Assembly (NCBI GenBank): GCA_037954325.1 | Contig: JBBMNZ010000021.1 | Location: 10,322,616 to 10,386,615, forward strand | From: Fistularia commersonii | Taxonomy: Eukaryota > Chordata > Actinopteri > Syngnathiformes > Fistulariidae | Length of the DNA: 64,000 nt | Direction: 5' to 3' | Part shown: in pieces, positions 36,421-49,170 of the stretch | How positions within the stretch are numbered: position 1 is the stretch's first letter | How the letters are laid out: the number at the start of each line of letters is the position of its first letter | Notes under the pieces: generated by a model | What the model was told of the DNA's origin: nothing | The model's input: only the letters and a program-made list of their open reading frames with translations | Databases searched by the model: none | Translations under genes and position numbers: made by a program

Positions 36421-39400
36421 GTCTCAAAGTCGCCTCTCAGGGTCAGAGGCGTGGGACCTTGTCGACTCAGAAATGATCAAATTCAAAATCAAAATAAAAC
36501 TATCTGCTCAAATAATAATAAATGTTGCTGAATAAATGCCGAATAAATGTTTCGAGGAAGGAGGTAATGCCGTGAAATATTTTTTCAGCCCCTCCTTTGC
36601 AAACAAAAACGTGTCCATTTTTAACACTAATTAATGGCTTTACCATTCCAACTTATTTGGCAATGTTTCTATTTATTTTGATAAACTTGAGATTTTTGAT
36701 TTTTTTCGGGGGGGGGGTAATTTTAATTGATTTTGTAATTATCATGTGATATCCTCTTTACAAAATTAGTTTGCGTACAGCACAATGAGAGATGATTAGT
36801 AATACTTTCTCACATATATAGTTTTTATATATGTATGAATTGTGAGTATGTCAAGCTAAAGTCATTTCGATGAGTTTGAATTGCTTAGCTATCGCATTTC
36901 AATCATTTTTAAGATTTTTTTGGTTATTATTACTGTCATTATTCATTTCTTTATTATAGCATTCAGACTCACTGTAAATGTACTATTTTACCAAAATCAC
37001 AGAAAAGAAGAAAAGAGCTTTGACTACATAATTTAAAATCCCTACATGCATTTCAATAAATGGCCACTGGAGGGATCAGCGAGCCGCACGAACCAATGCT
37101 GTTTAATGGCTTTTATCATCATAGGCTGAATACTATTACATTTCTAAATAAAACACCAGGGATGTGTTATTGTTTTACACCTCATCCAAAATAAGCCTGG
37201 TATTACATTTTTGTTTATGCATAACTCTGATGATGCTTCATTTTTTATATGAAAGGAATCTCTCCAATGGTCTGTGTTTGCAAAATAGCTTTACATTCAA
37301 ATGAGATTTCATCTATTTGGATGTGACGCTATGTGAATCATGTGCTTTACAGTGCATGTTTCTGCTGTCAAGGAAATTAGCAGTGCAACTAAAACATGTT
37401 TTGCAAAGTATTATAATAGTATCATGATAAATGAATTTAAATAAAAAAAAAGTGGCAAAGGAGGACAGCGCAAAATAGACAAAAAGCACTATCTCGTTTT
37501 CAAGGCATCATTTATAGCTAATAAGCCAGCTGATATCACCACAGTGACACATTTAAAGCAGCAGAGGGTGAAGTGAGGTTTGTCTCCAGGGGGCTGGGTG
37601 GGGGATGCAAGAGGTTGCTGGGGGCAGCAACTGTCTGTCATTTAGACTTTTCATTGTGCTCTTAGGTTCTTTGATTGAGGATATCCTTCAAATAATTACT
37701 CTGGGTGTTGAAACCAGATCAAAGTTTTCTCCCATGTATTCTTCCTCCCATCCATCTTCCTGTTGCAGCCGGCTGCGAGCAGCAAACAATTGTCTCCATC
37801 GGCCCTACGGTCATTCTTCATGTGTCCTTGGTGCAAATCCACTGGCTTCCTCACAGAGAAAATTTCCCAGAAATAACTACTGACACGTCATGTTCTGGAC
37901 CCAGACGCCAAATTCTCAGAAAAAAAATAAACCAACATCAGTGACATCACTGTAATGCCTGAGGTAAATCAGTCTTAATTTGTTTGAGATGCATGTCAGA
38001 GATTGAATTTTTATGAAAATTGCTTTCTGACAAAAGAAGCACCAACATTGGACCTGTAACCTGCAAACAAATAAAAAAAAATCCCATTTTGGTATAACAT
38101 CGAGGGCCTAAGCAGGATATTGAGGTTGAAAGACAATGAAATGATACATGAACATGGACAGTGAAGTGCTGACCGATTCAATATCTATCTCCAAGCAGTT
38201 CATCAAAGTCTTCCATATATTAATGTAATCATTCTAAGACACAAACAATAAAACAATCAATTTATCCTGATACATACTGTGCCAACAGTCTTTTTTTTTT
38301 TTTTTATTTCAAGCTTTTTCTCCACTACCTTCAGGACCTGCCGGGGTGCGTCGAACCACACTTTTGGGAATTCCTGTCACAGACTGTCGGAAATTCTCTA
38401 CATTTGTTCTGTCTGCTTAAACTATGAATGCATTCTTCTCGCAGGTGTGCACCAGAAGACACTGCTCCAGGTCATCACCCAGAATTTCTGTATCCTTTGA
38501 AGCTTCACGTTACTGGCTGCAAGAAGGATGGGTCTTAAAATAACGGGGAGGGGAGAAAATACTGATTCTCATAAAAAAAAGAATAAAAAAAACTCTTTAT
38601 TCAAAAGGATTTATTAGGTGAATCCTTTTGACATAAAAATGTAATAAATCACATTTTAACCAGTTAACTCTCACTTCAATGCAATTCTCGATGAGATTGT
38701 CTGGATAACAGAAGCACAGAAAACAATGAATATATTGACGGTTCCTTGTCTCTGCATGATGGATGTGAGACAAAACCAAGTCTGAACTATTTCTGGTCTC
38801 ATTATTTTGGTCCCACAAGTAGTGGAACCCTTGGGATTCACAGGTAGGTCAGTATTGTCTGGGACTTGAATGGGCACAAGAGACAGATATAAAATATTGT
38901 GTAGCGATGCCGGCACAGTAAGGTCAGGCCTGAATCTGTCACTGAAAATATCAGAGTATTCCATGGGTTTAGACACAATGTTTGATAATATCACATTCAT
39001 TCACACTGTCACAGTTATCTGAAGACACTGACAAAGACATTCCGATAATGAGATTTTGTGCAGAAAATGCGATCCATACACACTAATAATGTCATGTCAG
39101 TCACTCTTGTTCATCCATATATTACAATATCAAAACATAATTTAAAGATCATATATCAATCTTTTTTAAAGTAGAGGGACAGGGCAGATATAATGATTCC
39201 ATACCGAATATTTTATGTCCCAGCATTCCAGAGAATATACAGCACTTCTGGCTTTGATAGTGTCCATTGTTTTACCAATGCAACTTGACAATCTAGGTGG
39301 AGTCACTAAATCCCACCGCAGACCACTGGATTCCTTAAAACGAAGATCTCAGCAGACAAATTCCAGCAGCTTTGAGCACCATCTCATTATTGACTTTAAG

Positions 39401-40900
39401 TCTGTTATTAACATCCCAATTTGACCATGTCAGACCCATGCAGTTGAAACCATTCAGTTCTTGGTGAACATCTGCAGACATAATACGTTTGTTAAAGAAG
39501 AACACCAACGTCAGCATAATCACCAGTAACCAAGGTATAATGATAATAAATACCACATGCAACCTGCAATTGATTATCAGACAGTACATGATATACGCAT
39601 CATTTATACTGGTTTGCATTTACTGGATTCTTTACTGGTAGCAGACTGTGAATATTGGGTGTTCCTCCGTGAGCACTGATCCCCTAATGGGAGAAGAATA
39701 AGAACAGGACGCATCTTCCAACTGATCAAAAATTGCCACTGAGAGCTCAGAAAAAATGCTCTTTGGAAAGGAGAGGAATTTGTTGAGTAACAATAGAGTA
39801 CAATAATAATAATAATAACAATAACAACAACAGCAATAATAGTAATAGTAATAAGAAGAATATTGATATCATTGCTATTAGTGCTGTTGTTGTTGTTATT
39901 GTCATTGTTAAATACATAAAGAGATCTGGAAGCATTATTTCCTTACTAAACTACCTTTGTGTCTCTGATGATAAATTTAGATCATTGGAAGAGAGGGAGG
40001 AATTGCTGCATTGATAGACGGTAAAAATGGATTAGTGTACTGGAAGCCGACGACAACAAAATATCACAAACTAGTAAATAACGGAAATGGCATCATATAT
40101 CCAATGGAGATAGAAAAATGGATACAGGGGTAAGATTGGTTTTCATGGACTGATGAGTAGAACAAACCCCCCCTTGAATGAATCCATTAAAGAAAGAGAA
40201 ATTATATTGGAAGGATTTTTCGGAATTACAAACCGGTTGGTTGGTAGTTCCACTGAAAATGAACAACGGCTGATTCATAACAAAAGCATAATTGAGCATC
40301 CTGGTTGCTTTAACGACACTTCCTGTTGACTATTAGTGCAAATTTCTTCCAGGTGGTAAAAACTGATAAGAGTCTACCTTCATTCTTCCTCTTTCAGAGG
40401 ACTTGCGCTAAGGAGACCTGAGATCATCCTTCTTGTACAGGAGCAAGTCTGAGCCATGATAAACGACACAGATCCATGCATAAGCATTTGGACGGTGACA
40501 CAAATATCCAGCTGCTATTCCTTTGTTAAGAATAGCAGACAATCGATTAAAATATGATCACAATCTGATGCTATATTCTGAATAACAAAGGTTAGAATTG
40601 CACAATACGTATATTTATCTACGCACTTTTTGTGCGTACTTTTTGCACTACTCTTGCAGAAAAGTCTCCCGATTTTGCAGGTGAAGATTTGAAAGGAGGA
40701 ATTTATCTACACAAACGCTTTTTCAACCCCTAATTTTACTATTATATCAAAAAGCCAGCTTCTAAATTTGTCATTAAGTCTATGTTTAAAAAAAATTATA
40801 AAAATAGAAAATAATTTATGAATTTCAGAAGGCTTTCCAGCACGGAAAGCTTTAGATCGCATTTGGCAGTCTTCCACTTTCCTCCTTCCGTGCTGTTTTG
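36421..40900. other. Gene-free intergenic DNA downstream of the csnk2a1 promoter
   Basis: About 4.5 kb of AT-rich DNA. The small frames at 37605-37944 and 38671-39000 show no family features. An inverted AAC/GTT repeat lies at 39805-39906. Confidence 0.5.
39805..39906. repeat. AAT/AAC and GTT repeats forming an imperfect inverted repeat
   Basis: The left arm ACAATAACAACAACAGCAAT (about 39818-39837, continuing AATAG) pairs with the right arm around 39871-39902 (ATTGCTATTAGTGCTGTTG then TTGTTGTTATTGT) apart from a few mismatches. Two trinucleotide runs in opposite orientation flank a 30-base centre. Confidence 0.7.
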
Positions 40901-41376
40901 TGCACACATATTGTTGTATTCTTTTGGCAGGGGGAAGGATTGGGCCTCAAATTAGTCACCTTTCACCTCAGCGGTATGGACCGCCGCCCTCAGACAGAGG
41001 AGGGGCGCAAGAGCCGGAGCCAGGCGGAGTAATCAGAGCCCAATGTCTCAGGTCACTGCTTCCTCTACAGGTTGGGAGGGAAACTATAGCCCCAGAAGTG
41101 TCCAGTGCGTGGACAGTGACGACATCACCTGCTACACACAACACAACTTCATTTGTCATGTCTTTGCAGCGATGGCGCGCTTTGACATGAACATTGTCTT
41201 CGCCGGACAAACTGCAAAAATGGTTTCACTCACCACAACGGGTTGAGGAAGAAACATGTTTTCAAGATTGATTATTGTTCTTTGAGATTAATTTGTTTTT
41301 TAAAAAATCCATTGTTCCCTCCCTCTAGCTGGCCACTTAAGACCTGTGTGCGATATGAGTGGAAATTAGTCTGTCA

Positions 41377-41442
41377 GGTAATTTTATCGCAAAGTCAAGG
41401 ATGAACTTTGGTAATTTTATCGCAAAGTCAAAGACGAACTTT
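41377..41442. repeat. 33-bp tandem duplication
   Basis: The unit GGTAATTTTATCGCAAAGTC + AAGGATGAACTTT is followed at once by a second copy with two changes (AAAGACGAACTTT). Confidence 0.9.
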
Positions 41443-42887
41443 GATTTTGTCACGTTTGGATATCATCTATCAGCTCACAAAAGACAATAATTGAGCCTGG
41501 TAAGCATTTCACTTCAAACCACAGCGGTAGTTTGACAAACTAAAAAAGCACATTGTCGACTGGGAGTCCTGCAAAGCTGCTGCACAGCCAGCCATCATTT
41601 ATCATCAGAGACATGCCGACAGTCATCCAAAAAAATCATCCATGTTTGCACGTGTCCCTCTGTGATAGAGGCGCCGTGCTTGACCGCAGCCACATCATTT
41701 CATTAGCTCGCATTTCATTAGCAGATTATTGGAAATAGAAAGTCACACACACACTTAAGTCATAACAACAGGTTAAATCAATTACGGGACAACTACAGTA
41801 TCTTGTTCAACCGCCAAAGGCTAAATAAAGCTAAGAAATATAAACAAGTGAATAATGCACAAGTCCAGGGGATTTACCAATCTCTGTAGTGGCCAAGGCC
41901 AGAGAGACTTAGTAATGCAGAACAGCAAAGAGCATCCCTGGATTTTATGTTTATTAAATCAAAGTACCTCTTGTTTCACATTTCATGTAGTTTGCTTTTT
42001 CCACTGAAATCTCATGGACCTAGGCTTTACGTGTTCTACCTTTTTATTTTCTATTTTCTTCTTCCGTATCAGTGTAATACATGAAAAAGTCAAATCCTTT
42101 CATAAAAGAAAAAATATAAGGCTAATGTAACAGTTTTAGTGAATAACAGTTTTTCACTTTACGCTGTTTAAATTTTAACCAACCACTCACCCCGCTGACC
42201 TACAGTTCATAAGTGTCCCCCAGTGTCCTAAGCCAGGTATTATCTGCTAAGTTGTCAAGGCATATGATAGTTGTTAACGATGTTTCAAATTTTAACCACC
42301 AACCATAATAAAGGTAAAAGTCGGCTGTATTGTCTGCATTCGTGTATTGATCTGCTGCAGTGTTATTTTGTTTGGCTAGGGTTAGAAGCCACAAAACATC
42401 TCTATAGAATAAATGCAACAAGTCAAAGTGTGTCACGATGAGGAGTGTAATATAAGGCACACAAATAAATAATCTGTTGTCATCTGAGGATACATTTTTG
42501 CATGGAGGTCAATGTAGTTGGCACATGTCGGACGAATAATACAGAATAGATTAATGCGATTTGGCAGATAAGTCCATGTCTACATCATATTTGTTTGAGT
42601 TGGCATCTTATTCAGTAACTATCACCGATCAATATGATGCACTCCACGGATCTCAGTTTATAAATGCGTTGCGATTCCTTTAAAAGTCAGAAAAAAAATA
42701 TTGTACTCTCTTCCAATATGGAATTTCGGCTATATAACTGAGCTTATCAAACAATAGAAAAAAAAAAGGGAAACAGAACTTCCTCTCTGGGATCTGTTAA
42801 TTACATTGTGCTATTTTATATGTCCTATATTTTTAATTAGTTGAGTTTGAGCGTTTACGACTGTGCAAAAAGGGTCAAACCAGTGAT

Positions 42888-43127
42888 ATGTCTGGCGCAG
42901 TTTCTGCGTCTTTGGCCGTTGCAGAGGCTCAGCTCCCTGTTCTCCTGCTCCACCCATTGGTGGAAAACAATCGTACAAATCGGAAGCGGCCTAGCCCTCG
43001 CCGTTGTCCCCCGTGGAAGAACCTGCAGTGCATGTCCGACAGTGATTGCCTCTTCTGCACGGACATGCTGGCCGGGAAGAGGAGGCGGCGAGGGAGGTCG
43101 AAGGTGTCTGCCCTGTCAAGCAGTTGA
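42888..43127 (+). CDS. Unrecognised small cysteine-rich ORF, prohormone-like
   Basis: I do not recognise this gene and am unsure it is one. The 79-codon frame contains a glycosylation-type NRT, then RKRPSPRR (basic cleavage-type sites), a block with four cysteines (CPPWKNLQC, then SDCLFC) and AGKRRRRGRS, which reads like an amidation plus polybasic cleavage signal, and stops soon after. A pyrimidine-rich acceptor (GTTGCAG, ending 42924) would allow the exon to start at 42925, with a signal peptide coming from an exon not found. The N-terminus of the frame as it stands is not a clear signal peptide. The spacing Q-C-x5-C-x2-C faintly recalls the endothelin-like repeat but does not match its C-x-C-x7-C-x3-C pattern. 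Another frame over the same DNA is also open, so chance is possible. Confidence 0.25.
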   Translation: MSGAVSASLAVAEAQLPVLLLHPLVENNRTNRKRPSPRRCPPWKNLQCMSDSDCLFCTDMLAGKRRRRGRSKVSALSSS

Positions 43128-43779
43128 ACAACAGCATTGCACTCAAGGCTAAGTGTGCTGATGCGGTTGGGATGGGGGGGGGGGGGGGGCTGTATTGCAG
43201 ACTTGGGCTTTTCCTATTTGCCCCATGATGCATTCACTAATGCTTACCAGATGGAGCTGAGGAAACGCCAATGCTGAAGACTTTGACGGAATAATTTATG
43301 TTCAGATGGAATTTTATACTGTCCTGCAGAAGGATATCAATAACTTTCATTTGAAACAAAACCTTTCCTTGCATCCCTCTGTGGCTCGAGGATTGCGTTT
43401 ATATACAGACAGACAGGCACACCAACGCTTAATCAGTATATCATGAACAGTTCCCGTAGGGATCTAATATAGAGACTGCTCACCCTTTCCAACCCTTCAG
43501 AATAGAAGAACAGCATGAAATATTTAAAAATGAAACTGAATTTATTCATTTCTTTTGGACTTTCTGATACAAGAAATTAGTGCAGTATTGCTGTCTTATC
43601 AATTTCTTTTCACAATGAAAATGCAAAAGTAACACGGACATGTTGTTGTTGCAGAGATGCTTTACTGCATTGGTGTGATTTGTTATTTCGATGCACACCA
43701 CGAGATATTTTGCGTAATTCGTTGCGACAGTGCATTGAGAATGTCTTCCACCCACACTTTCCCACTCAGGAATTAAAAA

Positions 43780-44040
43780 TAAGGGTCAGCTGAGCACGGC
43801 TGGCCATCTGGGCCCCAACTGCTGTCAAAGCTGGCACTGACCCAGGACCCCCAGCCCCACTGGGAGGGCTGAGACAGGGTCGAGCGCTCAGGCCTTTTCC
43901 TTCCTGTTCCTCTATGACATCTTCCTGCCTTGGGAGGCCTTTGGGAGTCATTGAGTGGGGCTCCGCCAGGCCTTGGATCTGCAGGATAAGCTCACACAGC
44001 AGCTTCTAATTAGGCTTCAGAACTGACAGGTGGAGGGAAA
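43780..44040. other. GC-rich block, possible conserved non-coding element
   Basis: GC-rich sequence inside AT-rich intergenic DNA. Its right part contains CTTCTAATTAGGCTTC (homeodomain-type TAATTA) and TGACAGGTGG (E-box/TALE-like). A minus-strand frame (43766-43951) is not recognised. Conservation is a guess from composition and motif density only. Confidence 0.25.
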
Positions 44041-44864
44041 CTGTAGGGCTGGGATGCTTTATGCAAGTGTGCAGTTATTTGCACCATCCTCAGAGGAGTG
44101 CAAGAGGAGGAGTGCACATCTCAACATCACTTTAAGGGCAATCGCAAGTTCAGTTATAACAACTTGTTCTCGAGGCGTTTACGGTAGAAATGAGCCGATA
44201 CTGCTTTTTTGCAGGCTGACCTTGATACAAATATTCTAAATGTAATTTAGCAAACACCTCTGTCCAATGTGAAGTTTATCTGAGCATTCATGCCATTCAA
44301 GACAGGAGATAACAGCATGATGATTGTATTTTACCTTAAACCCCAACACTTGCGAGATTTTCAAATTTTTTCTTTTTTCCCATGGTTCAGTGGGCAATGA
44401 TCATCTGATCAAACAGGATCACACAACCAAGAGACAGTGTCCCGGAGAGCTTGTACAACTTTGGCCTTCAGAGATGCAAACAATGTTTTTAAAATCATCC
44501 TCACTGCTGAACAGGGTGACAAAGAAGAAAATATGGAATAGCCTTCCGCCTGAAAATGACAGCGATGTTGCTGTTCGCAAAAACGTTGTGTCTCAGCTTC
44601 AGGTCTGAAAAGAAAAACATTACATCAACCATACACAATGTTTATTGATTAACCAAATATTAAATGGCTGTAGACAGATCGATACTCTCAGTACATGAAA
44701 AAAAGAGGTATTGTTTTTGCATAGCAACTTAATCTAGATAAATGCATTCATTATACATAAAAATATACATTATACAACTGATGTGCATATATGTATATAC
44801 ACAAACATACAAAATGAAACACCAAGGATATGAAGGTAGTTGGTGTGACAGAGGCGAATACAGA

Positions 44865-44935
44865 GAATAGGGTTAGATGGAAAATTCGCTGTGGCGACCC
44901 CTGAAGGAAAAAGCCGAAAGGAGAAGAAGAAGACA
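44865..44935 (+). mobile_element. Short fish interspersed repeat, sense copy
   Basis: 'GGGTTAGATGGAAAATTCGC', 'TGTGGCGACCCCTGAAGG', 'AAAAGCCGAAAGGAGAAGAA': the same repeat as the antisense copy at 15448-15510, ending in an AAG-rich tail. Confidence 0.6.
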
Positions 44936-45097
44936 AATTAGGACACCTAAGCGAGGTTTGAGGCATCAGGCGGTGTTTCAGTGGAACAAAAAAGAGAAAG
45001 AGCATTTATGCTCTTTCTCAGCATAAATGTAACAACAGATATACATCCATGGCTGCACATTCTATAAAGCACCAACACTTTGATGTAAAGTAATGTA

Positions 45098-45160
45098 ATT
45101 AGTATTAGTATCAGTATTAGTATTAGTATTAGTATTAGTATTAACAACAACAACAACAAC

Positions 45161-45193
<33 letters not shown>
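45098..45193. repeat. Compound microsatellite (ATTAGT)n-(AAC)n-(AAT)n
   Basis: About seven ATTAGT units, then about six AAC and about eleven AAT units in direct succession. Confidence 0.9.
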
Positions 45194-45195
<2 letters not shown>

Positions 45196-45199
45196 TAGA

Positions 45200-48100
45200 A
45201 ATATTACATAGTGCATGCTCTGATTCAGGTACTGTGCTGACATGCATGTTATGGCAGAAGCCCAGGACAGGACTTTTGCGTCTCGCTTTATCGACCCTTC
45301 ACTTTTAAAGACACTGTGCTAGAATACTCATCACATGTATATGCAAAAGTATTTCCACTGTTGTAATAGGTTTTTACGGGGGCAACTCGTGAACAGCTTG
45401 TCAGCTTCCGGATGCCCCTCTGCAGGTCTTTTTTCCTCAAGGTCTCCTGCTGTCTTATTGGCTGCAGCCTGTCAGTGATCTCGCTGCAGCTTGCAAACCT
45501 GTTCAAACTTTGTGATCAGAAATCTTCAACAGGTATTAATCACAAAGCAACAGAACTCATCTGAAATTCTGTCTGGACCGAATCACATCTTCGACCACGT
45601 CACATAAAATGAAATGGGCATGGGCACAGATCAGACGACAAAGGCGATGGCTAGCTTTGAGAGAAGTATGGTTGGGAAGCCTGATGGTGCGTTTTAGATG
45701 TTGCAGCCAATCCAGTTAGACGTGACAAATTATTGGGGTTTTAGCGCCAACATAGTCACTGCACAGGAATATCAGTAACTTCACACTTGCTCAAATCCCA
45801 AATGAGCCACTTTTATCCAAATCACCGTTTGTTCATCTGAATCTTCCGTAAGCCTCTCTTTCAGTCCTGAAAGCAGCATTTGTTTCAGACAAAAAAAATC
45901 AAATGTTGGGTTGCCACCCGTCTGTGCACATGTATGCTCTCACATCCCACCGTGTTTTCGTCTGCGGTGATCTATAGCATTAATTCATCAGCAGCTGTGT
46001 TTGCCTGGATGAAGGGTGCTCAGTGATATTAGCTGTGACTGATCAACACCACATGTCCATCCCAGCATAGGGATATACGACCAGAGCCCTGGCATACCAA
46101 AGATCATTCCTCAGGCTTGCATAGTGCATTGTCTTGGACACTGGCTCCAAATATGCATCGAGTGAAATGCATGGTTGGCTTTTTAAGTAACGGAGAACAC
46201 CAGTGTTATTACTCTCCCGATACACAAGAATGAATATTCTCACGAACTTGCAAATGTCAGTCAAATGCATGTTTTTCTTTTAAGACACAAAGCTTCAAAC
46301 TGCTCCTTCCTCTTCGTGGTTGATCTTGCTGGCATGTGTCCAGCAATGTGCTTTGCCCTGATGGTCCCCATGAGTAATCATCAGCCACTACAATAGATCC
46401 AACAACACTCATTTGTGTCTTTCCTGTTTTTCTTTTACCTTTTTTCCCAGAGTTGACTGTGATTCATGCCTTCCTAACTGGCACTTGTACTTGCTACCAC
46501 CCAGACAAGCCTCCCCGTGGGCAGAGGTTGCAGGAGTAGATTAATGACTTCCTCTGTTGTGATTCCTTGGCATTAATCAGACGTACGAGGTAAATTCCCC
46601 ACGGAGGATTCCCCCACTGAGCCGTTACGAGCAGAGGATGTCAGTAAAGGTAAAAGGGTATCTCTAGACATAAGACACTGTGGGATTGTAACTCTTGGTA
46701 AAATTTGGTTTTGACATTTTTTGCTTCCTTTGACCCTCCATCGGACACCTTGAAGGGACACTATCATGTCCAAAAGTGATTTTTTTTTTTTAAGCATTTT
46801 GATAGCCTTGTGCAAAAACACACCCAGTTTAAGTACTATAGGATAGGGGTGGGGAAATTCTCCAAAAGTAATATCAACCGTATTCAATCTGACTGAAAAC
46901 TAGTATGTTGACGGGATTTCAACCGAGGGATTGCAATATTTTTGAGAACTTGAAAGCTGCTAGACAAATGTCAATAAAGTTCTCGGGGTTGACTTTGATT
47001 TGAGGCAGACGGTTCAAAAACGACTTGCACAACAAATCATATTCTATGTCTTAAGGGGTGTCTGCAATGCTATCAGTGCTATCAATTTGCTCCAAAAGCA
47101 TAAAACTGTGTGTTTATGATAATACTTAGAGCTGATAGGTTATTGGGAATTTAAACAAAGGAGAAGGGAAGCTGGAGACCGAAAGCCCCCACAAACTCAT
47201 GTGGCAACTGGTAAGCACCGTTAACTTTTGGTGCAAGAAACTAGTCTTACCCTTGGTTGAGTTATTCAGAATAGAAAGTGAGTGAAGGGTTGGAATGCTG
47301 AAATAATGGCAATGGTCGGATCTTGGCCAAATATCTTGCTCTTCAGTGCAGATCCCTTGTAATAGCAAAGTCACACTCATGCCTTGTGAACCTTGGATTC
47401 TTTACATTTTGTGTGCACGATTGACAAATAGTTAACAAAAATCTTGTTTATTTTGTTTTTGTGTCCATTTAGAGCTTAACTCACACTTGTTTTGTTTGTC
47501 TGTTTGTATAGCAGAGTCATCTGTAGCTCGGATGATGTCACACTTGCAGGCGACGGCACCAATTCGATACCTGTAGGCTTAACTTTGGTTTGTACCAAAC
47601 ATGCAGGAAATGCTAGAGCCAGGCTTTGGAGGAAAGAGGCATGGAAGAAGGCGGTGTTTTACCTCACCTGAATGGACTATCTGTCAAATATACCCGATAA
47701 TTATTGGCATGAAATTTAGGAATTCTCTTGCTACTAAAAGCTCACATTGCAATTTTAATTATTTTATGCCTTGGGCCTTAATACTGTGTGTAATTTGTTA
47801 CAGTTGCATATTATAATCAATAATTTTGTGAAATTGTGTACTGTTGTACCAATATTACAGTACAACTGCACCAAACCCACATCTAAATCTGTTATGCAGA
47901 GAATGGTCTCAATAATTGAGTCATCACTGTTTTTAAAAAATGGCTTTTGAGTGTTTCTGGTCAGCATGTTGCAGGCTGGACATTTGACAAGTAAAAATGT
48001 GAAGCTTGCACTATGAGATGTGCACTTATGAACACCAACGTGCACCATTGGTCTTATAGCTAGTTGGACCGATCAGCCCGACAACGCAGTGACTGGAATA

Positions 48101-48510
48101 CGATCTGAGGTTTGTGTCAGGGAGTATCCTGCTAGGAAGCACACAATTGGACCCTCAGCCAATGCATCTTGGCACAAAATACTGGATGTCTATTTTAAAG
48201 CAATGTAAAAGGTTTTAACTGATCATAAGCTCGGCTCGGAGGGAGCAGTTTATCTTAAAAACGTGGGCTTTGACAGGTTGGAGGTTTAGTGGAATGCCTA
48301 GAATAAAAAAACATGCTTTTCTTGAAACTGTCTCCACTTAAAGTTTTTCTCTGAACCAATGTAAAATACTCCTGTGAATACAAAAAAAAAACAAAAAAGC
48401 AAAACGCAAGATCTTACATTCAGTTATTTTATCCTGTAATCACTCACAGCAACACAAGCTATGTATGTAAAAATAGATTTAATTTCAGAGGAGATTAAAA
48501 CACGTGAAAA
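45200..48510. other. Gene-free intergenic DNA
   Basis: No recognised gene. A 72-codon minus-strand frame at 45288-45506 is rich in charged residues but matches nothing I know. The rest is AT-rich with no named repeat. Confidence 0.45.
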
Positions 48511-48516
48511 AATATA

Positions 48517-49170
48517 ATGTTCCTTTCAACCGACCCATCATGGTCTCCCCCCGCCGCAGCTCACCTGTGCGCCGCAGCTGTGAATAAAATTTGTCCTTTC
48601 ATTCATCTTTACGAAGCGACATGGACACAGCGTCGGCCATGTGGTTGCGATGCAGCAGTCAGAGCCGTCTGTCCAGAAAGTCCGGCAAACGCGTCAGCCT
48701 CACGGACTTTAACATGTTGTCAGTGGACACTAACACATTGCTGTCACGTTACAGTGAAGGCACCTAAACCGGCATCAGGAGTTCTCAATTACTTTCAACA
48801 CAGGAAAAGAGACATTTTTATTGTGACGCAAAGGCCTTTAAGCAAGGCCTCTAAAAGTTTTCAGGTCCTGAGTGCCAAAATAAAGGTTTTCACGCCAATC
48901 ACTTTGTATAAATTACGGCAAAGCATTGGTCACTTTAAATCATTAATGGAATTTTTGAATCATCATCTCACGACCTCCTGTCTTGTGATCCCCACCCTGA
49001 AGGGGGATTGTAAGCGTTACTTTAGGAGCGCCTGCTTTAAAACTCAGGGGATTCATGGGTTCTGGAGAAGGACTAAGAAGATGAGGCGGGTCCTTTCGCT
49101 TTCTGCTCCAATCATCTGGTCAAACTTCACCTCACTTTCTGTTTACAATTATGGAAACACTAAGAGGTGA
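48517..49170 (+). other. Unexplained 217-codon open frame 3' of tcf15
   Basis: I do not recognise the product. The frame starts MFLSTDPSW, has a Cys-rich first third and a basic, Phe/Leu-rich remainder (for example CKRYFRSACF, FWRRTKKMRR). Its length is unusual for this base composition, but there is no domain, signal peptide or good splice context. It may be a chance open frame over a regulatory region. Confidence 0.2.
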
